Part shown: positions 1 through 7,510 of the stretch, piece after piece | Numbering within the stretch: position 1 is the stretch's first letter | Layout: each line of letters begins with the position of its first letter | Assembly (NCBI GenBank): GCA_030601015.1 | Contig: JAUVUO010000014.1 | Coordinates: forward strand, 1 to 13,308 | Direction of reading: 5' to 3' | From: Candidatus Omnitrophota bacterium | Lineage (GTDB): Bacteria; Omnitrophota; Gorgyraeia; Duberdicusellales; 4484-171 | DNA: 13,308 bases | The notes under the pieces: model-generated | The model's database searches: none | What the model was told of the DNA's origin: nothing | What the model saw: the letters and a program-made list of their open reading frames with translations, nothing else | Made by a program: the position numbers and the translations under genes

Positions 1-541
1 ACCGGCGGAAGATGGTGAAGGCAAAGACGTAATTTTGGATTATCGTATTCCCGCGGATGCCGCTTTCTTAGGATTTGCTAATAGCGGCAAGACAAGCCTG
101 TTTAACAATCTTACTAACAAAAATTATAAAGTTGCTGAATATCCTTTTACCACTAGCTCTTGTATTTGGGCTGATAGTGAATATGAGTTTAAAATAGTTA
201 CACTTTTAGATACACCTCCCTTTAAAAGGAGAAAAGATTCGGATCAGATTATAAATGCTAATTTTTTGAAACATATTTTCCGGTGTAAAATTATAGTTTT
301 ACTGAGTGATGATTTTTCTAACTGTGAGAAAGATTTTGAGGCTATTATTAATGAAATAAAAATTTATGATGAGTCTTTACTAAAGGAAAAAATAATTTTG
401 AAATTGTTGACTAAAGTTGATAAAATAAAAGAAAAAATAAATAATAAAGATATTTTAACAGTATCGGTTAATGAATCTGCGGCAATAGAGATTTTTCAGA
501 AAAAAATGGTTCAAATTTTAGAAATCGATAAGAGTAAATAG
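1..541 (+). CDS. Obg-family GTPase, G domain, 5'-truncated and with degenerate motifs
   Basis: The reading frame is open to the left window edge, so the N-terminus (probably the glycine-rich Obg fold) lies outside. A TTG at 35 is only an internal codon. The visible part aligns with the Obg/CgtA GTP-binding domain: the lead-in GEGKDVILDYRIPADA, the P-loop GFANSGKT, the Obg signature YPFTT (switch I), DTPP where G3 (DxPG) belongs, then FLKHI matching the Obg FLRHI block, LLTKVD in place of NKxD (G4), and an SVNESA-like G5. The spacing from DTPP to FLKHI equals that of ordinary Obg, but the glycines of the DxPGLIEGA..G.GLG switch II are gone. There is no C-terminal OCT domain. Obg proteins act in 50S ribosome maturation and stress signalling. 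This copy may bind GTP but probably hydrolyses it poorly or not at all (inference). It ends 7 bp before proB. Family assignment is firm; function is not. Confidence 0.8.
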   Translation, partial: PAEDGEGKDVILDYRIPADAAFLGFANSGKTSLFNNLTNKNYKVAEYPFTTSSCIWADSEYEFKIVTLLDTPPFKRRKDSDQIINANFLKHIFRCKIIVLLSDDFSNCEKDFEAIINEIKIYDESLLKEKIILKLLTKVDKIKEKINNKDILTVSVNESAAIEIFQKKMVQILEIDKSK

Positions 542-548
542 TATAATT

Positions 549-1643
549 ATGGTTCGAGGCATAAAAAAAATTATTGTTAAGATAGGAAGCAGTGTTATTG
601 CTCCCGGAGGACATTTGGATTCCGCATTGGTAAGTAAAATTGTAAAGGATATACTTAACGCGGAAAACCAAGGGGTAAAAGTTATTTTGGTTAGTTCAGG
701 CGCGGCAGCTTGCGGTTTGACTAATTTAGGATATAAAAGAAGGCCTCAGGACATTCATTCATTAATGGCAATTTCTTCGGTAGGACAAATTCTGTTGATG
801 GATGTTTTTAATGCTAAGTTTAAACGATATGGGCGTAAATGCGCTCAAATGCTGTTTACTTGGGATGATTTTGAAGACCGTAAGAGGTTTAAAAATATGT
901 CTAAGATTATTGATAAATTATTATCTATGAATATAATACCTGTTATAAATGCTAATGACGCGATTTCTCACGAAGAGATTCGGTTTGGAGATAATGACCG
1001 GCTTTCCGCAAGGGTAGCTGATTTAGTCAGCGCGGAACAATTGATAATACTTTCCGATGTTGAGGGTTTATTAAAAGAAGATAAGGTAGTAGATGTAGTT
1101 CATAAAATAGATTCTGAAATAGAGGCTTTGGTGAAAATAGAAGATAAAATTCATACCAGCGGAGGTATGCATACTAAATTGGAAGCCGCGGAAATAGCGA
1201 GTTTTTCCGGAATAATGACTAGGATAGCTTATGGCCGGGAGAAAAATATTATTAATCGCATTATAACCGGGGAAGCTTTGGGAACTCTCTTTATACCTTC
1301 CAAAAAGATAGAGAAAGCACGTAAAAGATGGATTGCTTTTAGTAAAAAAATTAAAGGTACAATCCATATAGATGATGGGGCAATGGATGCTCTTATGAAT
1401 ATAGGTAAAAGCTTGTGGGGAGTGGGAATTTTAAAAATTGTAGGTGATTTCAAAAAGGATGACGCCGTAAATGTTACGGATACACAAGGAACAATATTAG
1501 GGCGCGGATTGGTTAACTATGGTTTTAATGAATTGAACCTGAGAGAAAAGAAATTAGAAAAAGAAGTTGTACATAGAGATAATTTCGTAAATGCTGTTGA
1601 TGGGAGGCGGTGGAAAACCGGCAAAAATACAAAGGATAATTAG
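549..1643 (+). CDS. proB: Glutamate 5-kinase ProB
   Basis: Phosphorylates L-glutamate to gamma-glutamyl phosphate, the first step of proline synthesis in the cytoplasm. At 364 residues it matches the usual two-domain length (about 367 in E. coli). The N-terminal amino-acid-kinase domain (about 1-255) starts with KIIVKIGSSV, carries the VSSGAAACG glycine loop, the GDNDRLSA block that binds glutamate and metal, and SGGMHTKLEAAE near the nucleotide site. A PUA domain follows (about 275-355), recognisable by RKRWIAF, KGTIHIDDGA and a GRGLVNY-type end. The ATG at 549 gives the canonical N-terminus, although the Shine-Dalgarno sequence is weak (AAGAG about 15 nt upstream). The gene lies 7 bp behind the Obg-like gene and 97 bp ahead of proA, its pathway partner. 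Feedback inhibition by proline is typical of the family but cannot be read from this sequence. Confidence 0.96.
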   Translation: MVRGIKKIIVKIGSSVIAPGGHLDSALVSKIVKDILNAENQGVKVILVSSGAAACGLTNLGYKRRPQDIHSLMAISSVGQILLMDVFNAKFKRYGRKCAQMLFTWDDFEDRKRFKNMSKIIDKLLSMNIIPVINANDAISHEEIRFGDNDRLSARVADLVSAEQLIILSDVEGLLKEDKVVDVVHKIDSEIEALVKIEDKIHTSGGMHTKLEAAEIASFSGIMTRIAYGREKNIINRIITGEALGTLFIPSKKIEKARKRWIAFSKKIKGTIHIDDGAMDALMNIGKSLWGVGILKIVGDFKKDDAVNVTDTQGTILGRGLVNYGFNELNLREKKLEKEVVHRDNFVNAVDGRRWKTGKNTKDN

Positions 1644-1740
1644 GTGAATACAAGAGGGGGGCTTTTTGTTTAATCGAAAAGTTATTTCAGGACAGCGCCA
1701 TTAATGGTTGGTTTTTAAAGAATAGTAAGAGAATAAATAT

Positions 1741-2991
1741 ATGAGTATGTATATAAAAAAAATAGCTAAAGAGGCTAGGGAAGCTAGTTATAAAATGGTT
1801 AATTTAACTACCCGGCAAAAAAATTCAGCTTTATTGAGTATGGCTAAAGCTTTAAGAGTAAATAAAGAGTTTATTATCAATGAAAACAAGAAAGATTTAA
1901 AAGCTGCTGTTGAGAATAAGTTGAAACAGAGTCTTATAGATAGGTTGGCCCTTAATGATGAGAGAATTGAGGAGATGAGTGTTTCTTTAGAAGAAGTCGC
2001 GAAATTATCAGATCCGGTGGGCCAGATAATATCTAAAACCAAAAGGCCGAATGGAATTGAAATAGATAAAATAAGAGTCCCTATAGGTGTTGTTCTTATT
2101 GTTTATGAAGCAAGGCCGAATGTGACAAGCGATTGTGTGGGGTTATTATTTAAAACTTCTAATGTAGGTATTTTAAGAGGCGGAGGAAGCGCTATCCATT
2201 CCAATAAAGCCATTGGGGATGTACTTAAAGAATCGTTGAAGAGAAAAGGCATAAGTTTTCCGGTATTTTTTGTGGTTGAAAAAATAGATCATAAAATTGT
2301 TGACGGATTTTTAAAAGAAGATAAATATATTGATTTGGTTATTCCTCGAGGAGGAGAATCACTTATTAGAAAAGTTGTTGATACCTCAAGTATTCCGGTA
2401 ATAAAACATTATAAAGGGGTTTGTCATATATTTGTAGATAAAACCGCCTATATTCGGAAAGCTTTGAGAATATGTATTAATGCTAAAGCTCAGAGGCCGT
2501 CTGTTTGTAATGCTGTTGAAACAATATTAGTTCATGAAGGTATTGCGAAAAAATTTTTACCGCTCTTTAAAAAAGAATCCGATTTTTTAGGAATTCAAAT
2601 ACGCGGAGATAAAAAAACTTCTGAAATAATTCAAAATATTAAAATGGCTCAAAAAAAGGATTGGACAACAGAATATCTTGATTTAATTGTTTCTATAAAA
2701 GTTGTAAAAGATTTAGATGAAGCAATTGAACATATAAATTGTTACGGCTCACATCATACGGACAGTATTGTTACTAATAATTCTAAACAGGCGGAAAAAT
2801 TTGTAAAAGAAGTAGATTCAGCTTGTTGTTTTGTTAATATTTCTACCCGATTTAGTGACGGACACCAATTTGGGTTAGGTGCGGAAATAGGCATATCAAC
2901 TGATAAGCTGCATGCCCGCGGGCCAATGGGGTTGGAAGAATTGACAACCTACAAGTATATAGTCCGGGGTGAAGGCCAAATAAGGGAATAA
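1741..2991 (+). CDS. proA: Gamma-glutamyl phosphate reductase ProA
   Basis: NADPH-dependent reduction of gamma-glutamyl phosphate to glutamate 5-semialdehyde, the second step of proline synthesis; the product of ProB is its substrate. The protein has 416 residues, typical for the family, and an aldehyde-dehydrogenase fold. Visible motifs are VLIVYEARPNVTSD (about 118-131), the LRGGGSA phosphate/cofactor loop, IPRGGESLI, and the catalytic cysteine Cys256 in AQRPSVCNAVET. The C-terminal part has the conserved YGSHHTDSI and FGLGAEIGIST...HARGPMGLEELTTYKY blocks. ATG codons occur at 1741 and 1747. The first was chosen because a purine-rich AAGAGA stretch lies about 9 nt upstream, but either is possible. 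proC is not in the window. The 97-bp gap after proB holds a copy of the ACAGCGCCA motif and no obvious terminator, so proBA may still be cotranscribed. Confidence 0.96.
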   Translation: MSMYIKKIAKEAREASYKMVNLTTRQKNSALLSMAKALRVNKEFIINENKKDLKAAVENKLKQSLIDRLALNDERIEEMSVSLEEVAKLSDPVGQIISKTKRPNGIEIDKIRVPIGVVLIVYEARPNVTSDCVGLLFKTSNVGILRGGGSAIHSNKAIGDVLKESLKRKGISFPVFFVVEKIDHKIVDGFLKEDKYIDLVIPRGGESLIRKVVDTSSIPVIKHYKGVCHIFVDKTAYIRKALRICINAKAQRPSVCNAVETILVHEGIAKKFLPLFKKESDFLGIQIRGDKKTSEIIQNIKMAQKKDWTTEYLDLIVSIKVVKDLDEAIEHINCYGSHHTDSIVTNNSKQAEKFVKEVDSACCFVNISTRFSDGHQFGLGAEIGISTDKLHARGPMGLEELTTYKYIVRGEGQIRE

Positions 2992-3028
2992 ATAAAAAAT
3001 TAGTGTTTAGGATAGAAGCCTTGCAATT

Positions 3029-3604
3029 ATGAAAATAGGAATATTAGGAGGGACATTTAATCCGCCTCATGTGGGGCATCTTGTTTTGGCTCAAGAATTT
3101 GTTGAAAATTTTGGGCTGGATAAAATATTTTTTATCCCAACAAATGTATCTCCCCATAAAGAAATAGAGAGTGTAAATGTTGCTGATCGGCTTGAAATGA
3201 TAAAATTGGCTGTTGCAGGCAATAATTGTTTTGAAGTTTTGGATTTGGAAATAAAGAGAAAAGGTGTTTCTTATACGATAGATACGATTAAAGAACTAAA
3301 AAAAAAATATCAAGGCCAAGAATTTTATTTAATTATAGGTTCGGATTTGGCTAACGATTTTTCTAATTGGAAGGATTATGAAGAAATTAAAAAAATAGTT
3401 AAGGTAGTTGTCGCTTGCAGGAAAAGTTTTCCTTTAAAAGAAAAGGATGATTTTATTTTGTCTGATGTTACACAAATAGAGGTATCTTCTTCTAAAATAA
3501 GAAGTCTTATTAGAGACGGCCATGATGTAAAGTATTTTGTTAACAAGGAAGTTTTGTATTATATAAAAGAACACGGATTTTATTTAAGAAAGGAGGACTC
3601 ATGA
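3029..3604 (+). CDS. nadD: Nicotinate-nucleotide adenylyltransferase NadD
   Basis: Transfers AMP from ATP to nicotinate mononucleotide, giving deamido-NAD in the NAD synthesis pathway. At 191 residues it is a normal NadD. The nucleotidyltransferase signature GGTFNPPHVGH (7-17) provides the HxGH-type motif, followed by FIPTNVSPHKE (substrate loop), the GSDLANDFSNWKDY block specific to NadD, and the second ATP-binding motif SSSKIRSLI at about 153-161. The ATG at 3029 gives the canonical MKIGILGGTFNP start. The nearest AGGA is about 16 nt upstream, so no good Shine-Dalgarno is seen. It follows proA by 37 bp, and its TGA stop overlaps the ATG of the next gene (ATGA), which implies translational coupling with the mutase. 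In many bacteria nadD lies near obg, proA and rsfS; here rsfS is not next to it. Confidence 0.95.
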   Translation: MKIGILGGTFNPPHVGHLVLAQEFVENFGLDKIFFIPTNVSPHKEIESVNVADRLEMIKLAVAGNNCFEVLDLEIKRKGVSYTIDTIKELKKKYQGQEFYLIIGSDLANDFSNWKDYEEIKKIVKVVVACRKSFPLKEKDDFILSDVTQIEVSSSKIRSLIRDGHDVKYFVNKEVLYYIKEHGFYLRKEDS

Positions 3605-4992
3605 TTAAATTTGGTACTGACGGTTGGAGAGCCGTAATAGCGGAAGATTTTACTTTTGAAAATATAAAAAATCTTTCTCAAGCAATAGCAGATTATCTTA
3701 AAAGTAAGGTTAGAAAGAAAAAGAAAATAGTTGTCGGATATGACCGCAGGTTTTTATCTAAAGAGTTCGCGGAAACTGTAAGTTTGGTTTTAGCGGCAAA
3801 TAATATAAAAGTTGTCTTATCTAATAGAGATGTTCCTACTCCGGTGGTAAGTTATCATTGTGGTTTAGATAAATATAATTTAGGTGTAATGATTACAGCT
3901 TCACACAACCCGGCAAAATTTAACGGATTAAAAATTAAAACAGCCGAAGGCGGATCAGCGGATAAGGATATAACGGATGCCGTAGAAGGTTGTCTTTACA
4001 AAAATAAACCAAAAGTTATCCCATTGGAAGCAGCCAAAGAGAAAGGGTTGTTAGAAGTTAAGGATTTAACTAAAGATTATATAAAGTTTTTTAAAAAATT
4101 TGTTGATATTGAAAAAATAAAAAAGCTTAAACTGAAAGTTTTGGTTGATAATATGTACGGGACAGGGGGTGATTTTGTTGAAAAAATTTTAGGTGTTAGC
4201 CAAGTTAAGATAGATTATCTGCACAATGAATTTAACCCGTCTTTTGGAGGGATTAATCCCGAACCTGTTGAATCCAATTTAAAAGAAATGTTAAAAATAA
4301 TGAAAGAGGGCAAATATGATGTAGGTTTGGTTCTGGATGGAGATGCTGATAGGATAGCTATGGTTGACGGAAACGGTAATTATATTAACGCCCAAGTTAT
4401 TTTACCCCTTTTAGCTATTCATATGATAAAAAATAGGAAAATATCCGGGGGTATAGGTAAAACGGTTGTGGGCAGCAATATAATTGAAGATGTCGCTATT
4501 TCTTTGGGGGTTGCTTGTTATGAAACTCCTATAGGATTTAAATATTTAACGAACCTTTTTATGGACGGCCTAATTTGTGTTGGAGGGGAAGAAGCCGGAG
4601 GTATTGGGTTTAAAGGTTATGTGCCTGAGAGAGACGGTTCAGCAGCTTTTCTGATTCTTTTAGAGATGATTGCGGTTGAAAAGAAAAGTTTTGATACCTT
4701 GCTTTCTGAATTCTATAAACAATATGGCAAATATTATTATACCAGAACGGCTATTCCGGTTGAAAGTGTTAAGAAAAGTTTAAAAGATATGAAATTGCCA
4801 AAGACTCTTTTTGGAAAAAAAGTCGAAAGAGTAAATACTCTTGATGGGATAAAATTAATGACCAAAGACAGCTGGCTTATGTTTAGGAAATCAGGAACTG
4901 AGCCTATAGTAAGAGTTTATTCTGAAAGCAAAAGCAGGAATGAAGGAGTTAAGTTGGTGAATTTAGGGAAGAAGATGGTATATGCTTTATAG
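3601..4992 (+). CDS. Phosphoglucomutase/phosphomannomutase (alpha-D-phosphohexomutase)
   Basis: Interconverts hexose 1- and 6-phosphates through a phosphoserine enzyme, supplying sugar nucleotides for envelope polysaccharides and linking them to glycolysis. At 463 residues it contains the four domains of the family: start block KFGTDGWRA, the phosphoserine loop TASHNP with Ser101, the Mg-binding loop DGDADR (Asp246, Asp248, Asp250), the sugar-recognition loop GGEEAGG (328-334), and the phosphate-binding loop RKSGTEP (429-435). The recognition loop has Ala332 where GE[MEQ]S serine is usual. That makes the substrate (glucose, mannose or glucosamine) hard to name, so no gene symbol is given. A strong AGGAGG at 3591-3596 lies 4 nt before the ATG and inside the end of nadD. 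Its 3' end overlaps plsC by 11 bp. The enzyme family is certain; specificity is open. Confidence 0.93.
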   Translation: MIKFGTDGWRAVIAEDFTFENIKNLSQAIADYLKSKVRKKKKIVVGYDRRFLSKEFAETVSLVLAANNIKVVLSNRDVPTPVVSYHCGLDKYNLGVMITASHNPAKFNGLKIKTAEGGSADKDITDAVEGCLYKNKPKVIPLEAAKEKGLLEVKDLTKDYIKFFKKFVDIEKIKKLKLKVLVDNMYGTGGDFVEKILGVSQVKIDYLHNEFNPSFGGINPEPVESNLKEMLKIMKEGKYDVGLVLDGDADRIAMVDGNGNYINAQVILPLLAIHMIKNRKISGGIGKTVVGSNIIEDVAISLGVACYETPIGFKYLTNLFMDGLICVGGEEAGGIGFKGYVPERDGSAAFLILLEMIAVEKKSFDTLLSEFYKQYGKYYYTRTAIPVESVKKSLKDMKLPKTLFGKKVERVNTLDGIKLMTKDSWLMFRKSGTEPIVRVYSESKSRNEGVKLVNLGKKMVYAL

Positions 4993-5554
4993 AATCGCGG
5001 CGATATTATTTTTTATTTTATTTAAATTTTTTTTTAGGTTAGAAGTTGTAGGAAAAAAGTGTTTCCCCAACGGCCAGCCTTTTATCTTAGCGGCTAATCA
5101 TTTGAGTAATTTAGACCCCTTAGTCTTAGGAGTTGCCGCTTTTCCGCGGAAGATACATTTTATGGCTAAGGAAGAGCTCTTTAGCAATAAATTTAATTCG
5201 TTTATATATCGGCAGCTAGGAGTTATGCCTTTAAAAAGAAGCTCAACAGATATAAACGCTTTAAGGACAGCTTTAAGAATTCTTAAAACAGGGTCTGTAG
5301 GGATTTTCCCCCAAGGAGCAAGGAGTCTTAACTTTGAAAAAGTAAATTCCGGAGTAGGTTTTCTCCAAAAAAAGGCGAAAGTTCCTATAATCGCGGCAAA
5401 AATTTATGGAACGGACAAAGCTCTTCCTAAAGGGGCAAAGTTTTTTAAGCAAACAAAAGTAAAAGTAGTCTTTGGCAAAGTTGATAATATAGATAAAAAT
5501 AATGATTATGAAGAAATTGTTTTGAAAGTTGTAGATAAAATAAAAAGTCTATAA
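4982..5554 (+). CDS. plsC: PlsC-type 1-acyl-glycerol-3-phosphate acyltransferase
   Basis: Probably acylates lysophosphatidic acid to phosphatidic acid at the inner face of the cytoplasmic membrane. The 190-residue protein starts with a short hydrophobic, Phe-rich segment (about 4-20) suited to membrane attachment. It then shows the LPLAT motifs: NHLSNLD with catalytic His40 and Asp45 (HX4D), RKIHFMAKEELF, the LGVMPLKR block, and FPQGARS (109-115) at the place of FPEGTRS. The Glu-to-Gln and Thr-to-Ala changes in that glycerol-phosphate-binding motif are unusual, though FPQG variants occur in the family. VPIIAAKIYGT is the usual fourth block. The gene overlaps the end of the mutase by 11 bp and has no strong Shine-Dalgarno, so translational coupling is likely. 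In many uncultured lineages plsC sits between cmk and rpsA; here cmk is absent. The symbol follows the family; another lysophospholipid acyltransferase is possible. Confidence 0.85.
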   Translation: MLYRIAAILFFILFKFFFRLEVVGKKCFPNGQPFILAANHLSNLDPLVLGVAAFPRKIHFMAKEELFSNKFNSFIYRQLGVMPLKRSSTDINALRTALRILKTGSVGIFPQGARSLNFEKVNSGVGFLQKKAKVPIIAAKIYGTDKALPKGAKFFKQTKVKVVFGKVDNIDKNNDYEEIVLKVVDKIKSL

Positions 5555-5616
5555 TTGCGTGGTAGTTCGGGAAAAAATTGGTCTGATTAAAATCCAAGCA
5601 TTTAAAAGGTTTTTTA

Positions 5617-5645
5617 TTGACAAATTCAGCAATTTAAGAGATAAT
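5617..5645 (+). promoter_or_regulatory. Sigma70-type promoter P1 upstream of rpsA
   Basis: A consensus -35 TTGACA (5617-5622), a 17-bp spacer and a -10 GATAAT (5640-5645, 5 of 6) are seen. Transcription would start near 5652, leaving a leader of about 168 nt before the rpsA ATG at 5820. It is one of the best promoter matches in the window. Confidence 0.75.
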
Positions 5646-5678
5646 TCTAAAGATTTAAGCAAAATGGGTTTAAATAGA

Positions 5679-5707
5679 TTGCTATTGTTTGAGTATTTTA
5701 TTATAAT
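5679..5707 (+). promoter_or_regulatory. Sigma70-type promoter P2 upstream of rpsA
   Basis: TTGCTA (5679-5684, 4 of 6), a 17-bp spacer and a perfect -10 TATAAT (5702-5707) are seen, 62 bp downstream of P1. A start near 5714 would give a leader of about 106 nt. A second register, TTGTTT/TATACT at 5685-5713, overlaps it. Tandem promoters fit a highly expressed ribosomal gene. Confidence 0.6.
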
Positions 5708-5764
5708 TATACTTAAGTAATGTTTATATATTTGTATTGGCAAAAGTTTATACGTTAATTATCT

Positions 5765-5819
5765 GCCATTAAATCTTTATGATGGCGGGATAAATTTATC
5801 ACAGGAGGAGTTGAAAAAT
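5765..5819 (+). promoter_or_regulatory. Structured translation-initiation region of rpsA
   Basis: A hairpin with arms GCCAT (5765-5769) and ATGGC (5782-5786) is followed by a perfect 12-bp palindrome GATAAATTTATC (5789-5800), then a strong Shine-Dalgarno AGGAGG (5803-5808). The Shine-Dalgarno decides the start: ATG at 5820 has an 11-nt spacer, whereas the in-frame TTG at 5811 would have only 2 nt. Both structures abut the ribosome site, where ribosomal-protein autoregulation would be expected. A regulatory role is inference. Confidence 0.5.
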
Positions 5820-7364
5820 ATGGAAAGTGTTTCTAGCGAGTTGGCCAAAGCTTATTATGATTCTATTAAGGAAATAAATGAGGGGGAGGTTGTAAAAGGT
5901 AAGATTGTTAGTGTAACCCCTACTGAAGTTATAGTAGATGTCGGATATAAATCCGAAGGGATAATACTTAGCTCGGAGTTTACCGGAGTTGAGCTTAATG
6001 ATTTGGATGAAATCGATGTTTACGTTGAAAATGTTGAAGATGAAGAAGGAAAAATTATACTTTCTTTTAAAAGGGCAAGGGAAGCTAAGGGGTGGTTGAC
6101 TTTAGTTAATAGTTATAAAGAAGGTGATTTGGCTGAAGGTTTTGTTGTTCGAAAGGTAAAAGGCGGATATATAGTGAGTGTTTTTGGTGTAGAAGGATTT
6201 TTACCTCAAAGTTTATCTTCTTTTAGAAACATGTCCGAAGAAGAAGTTTTTAACAAATCATTTAATTTTCAGATAGTTAAAATGAACAAAATAAAAGGAA
6301 GTTTTATTATATCCCGAAGAGATGCTTTACGTGTAGAAAAAGAGGCTTTTCGTAAAAAAGTTTGGGAAACAATTGAGAAAGGCCAGAAAATGAAAGGCCG
6401 AGTAAAAAGTATTACCAATTTTGGCGCGTTTGTTGATTTAGGCGGTGTAGACGGCCTTCTTCATATCGCGGATATGAGTTGGAAAAAAATCACTCATCCT
6501 TCTGAAATTGTTGCTGTAGGTTCAGAAATTCAAGTTTTGGTATTAGGGTTTGATAAAGAAAAAGGCAGGATATCTCTTGGATTAAAACAAACCACCCCTG
6601 ATCCCTGGCAGGAAATAAGTTCAAAATTTCCTTTAAATTCAGAAGTTAAAGGGAGGATTACTAACATACAAAATTATGGAATATTTGTAGAGTTGGAAAA
6701 GGGAATAGAAGGGTTGGTGCATATAAGTGAAGTTTCATGGACGAAAAGGTTTATTAATCTACAGGAATCTTTTGCTATAGGTGATGTTATCGAAGCAAAA
6801 GTTATTAGTATAGAGATTGAACAAAGAAAAATATCTTTAAGTATTAAACAATTAGAAAAAGACCCTTGGGAGGATGTAGAAACATTAGTAACTATTGATA
6901 ATACAGTTAAAGGTAAAGTTACAGGGTTCGGCGAAGGGTTTGCATATATTGAATTAGAAAACGGGTTGGAGGGCCTTGTTTATAATGATGACCTGAATTG
7001 GACAAAAAGAGTAACTAGGGCTCAAGAAATCTTAAAGAGAACACATACTTATGAATGGAAAATTTTAGGTATAGATCGTTCATCCAAGAAAATTATTTTA
7101 GGATTAAAACAACTCATTGAAAATCCGTGGCCTGCGATTTTAAAGAAATTTCCTGTAGGTACGGTTGTTGAAGGGGAGGTAGTAAAGAATACTAATTTTG
7201 GTGTATTTGTTAAAATTGATGATTCTTTAGAAGGATTAGTTTTTTCCGGTGAAATAGAATCTGAAAGGATGGAAGCCCTTAAACCGGGAGATAATATTAC
7301 CACTAAAATAATAAAGATAGAACCTGGCTCAGCAAAAATCGGTCTTTCGGCAAAAATAGATTAA
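5820..7364 (+). CDS. rpsA: Small ribosomal subunit protein bS1
   Basis: RNA-binding protein of the 30S subunit that helps load structured mRNAs. The 514-residue protein contains six S1 (OB-fold) domains at about 20-85, 100-165, 187-258, 273-346, 360-433 and 446-513. The first two are the divergent ribosome-docking domains (VVKGKIVSV...GYKSEGII; VVRKVKGGYIVSVFGVEGFLPQS, then a VSRR-like ISRRDA end). Domains 3 and 4 are the most typical RNA binders, with TNFGAFVDLGG.DGLLHIADMSW and QNYGIFVELEKGIEGLVHISE. Six domains match the proteobacterial layout, slightly shorter than the 557 residues of E. coli. The start was set at ATG 5820 by Shine-Dalgarno spacing; the TTG at 5811 would add MKN. It has two tandem promoters and a structured leader of its own, and a terminator-like hairpin overlaps its stop, so it is probably a single transcription unit. 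Confidence 0.95.
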   Translation: MESVSSELAKAYYDSIKEINEGEVVKGKIVSVTPTEVIVDVGYKSEGIILSSEFTGVELNDLDEIDVYVENVEDEEGKIILSFKRAREAKGWLTLVNSYKEGDLAEGFVVRKVKGGYIVSVFGVEGFLPQSLSSFRNMSEEEVFNKSFNFQIVKMNKIKGSFIISRRDALRVEKEAFRKKVWETIEKGQKMKGRVKSITNFGAFVDLGGVDGLLHIADMSWKKITHPSEIVAVGSEIQVLVLGFDKEKGRISLGLKQTTPDPWQEISSKFPLNSEVKGRITNIQNYGIFVELEKGIEGLVHISEVSWTKRFINLQESFAIGDVIEAKVISIEIEQRKISLSIKQLEKDPWEDVETLVTIDNTVKGKVTGFGEGFAYIELENGLEGLVYNDDLNWTKRVTRAQEILKRTHTYEWKILGIDRSSKKIILGLKQLIENPWPAILKKFPVGTVVEGEVVKNTNFGVFVKIDDSLEGLVFSGEIESERMEALKPGDNITTKIIKIEPGSAKIGLSAKID

Positions 7365-7384
7365 TCTGCTCAGAATTAATTTTT
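7360..7384 (+). terminator. Probable intrinsic terminator after rpsA
   Basis: ATTAATCT (7360-7367) pairs with AGAATTAAT (7372-7380) with a single bulged A and a 4-nt loop GCTC, followed by TTTTT (7380-7384). The stem overlaps the rpsA stop codon and is AT-rich, so its strength is uncertain. Confidence 0.45.
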
Positions 7385-7415
7385 CTTGTAAAAGCTAAAT
7401 ATATTAGCGTTGGAG

Positions 7416-7421
7416 TATAAT
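7416..7421 (+). promoter_or_regulatory. Possible -10 element upstream of tyrS
   Basis: A perfect TATAAT lies 155 bp before the tyrS start and after the rpsA terminator, but no acceptable -35 is found 16-18 bp upstream (AGCTAA at the 17-bp position). If real, the hairpins that follow would form the tyrS leader RNA. Confidence 0.3.
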
Positions 7422-7429
7422 AGCGCCTA

Positions 7430-7510
7430 ATTGCAGTGATTAAAACGCCAATGTTTTTAATCATTGTAATCGGCGATTCATTGTAGTAATCGTGGATTAT
7501 TGGATTTTTT
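7430..7510 (+). promoter_or_regulatory. Hairpin-rich leader ahead of tyrS, attenuator-like
   Basis: A long stem pairs 7430-7445 with 7455-7470 (16 positions including two G-T pairs) around loop CGCCAATGT. Two small related hairpins follow: AATC-GGC-GATT (7468-7478) and TAATC-GTG-GATTA (7487-7499). The second extends to about 8 pairs with wobbles and runs into GATTTTTT (7503-7510). The first small hairpin shares bases 7468-7470 with the long stem, so the two cannot fully form together. This looks like a terminator/antiterminator arrangement, but no known riboswitch or T-box motif was recognised. Confidence 0.4.

Noticed and set aside
542..547. Perfect TATAAT one base before the proB ATG
   Set aside because: No -35 at a usable distance, and the start of transcription would fall inside proB, truncating the conserved N-terminus. 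Most likely chance in AT-rich DNA.
1698..1715. Terminator between proB and proA (CCATTAATGG then TTTTT)
   Set aside because: The palindrome has no loop and the T-run is interrupted; a stable hairpin is unlikely, and proBA cotranscription is usual.
5590..5616. Terminator after plsC (AAAATCC...GGTTTTTT)
   Set aside because: Pairing is only CC/GG plus A-T pairs with a bulge and a long loop; too weak to annotate.
5811..5819. TTG start for rpsA adding three residues
   Set aside because: Only 2 nt from the AGGAGG, too close for initiation; the ATG at 5820 fits better.
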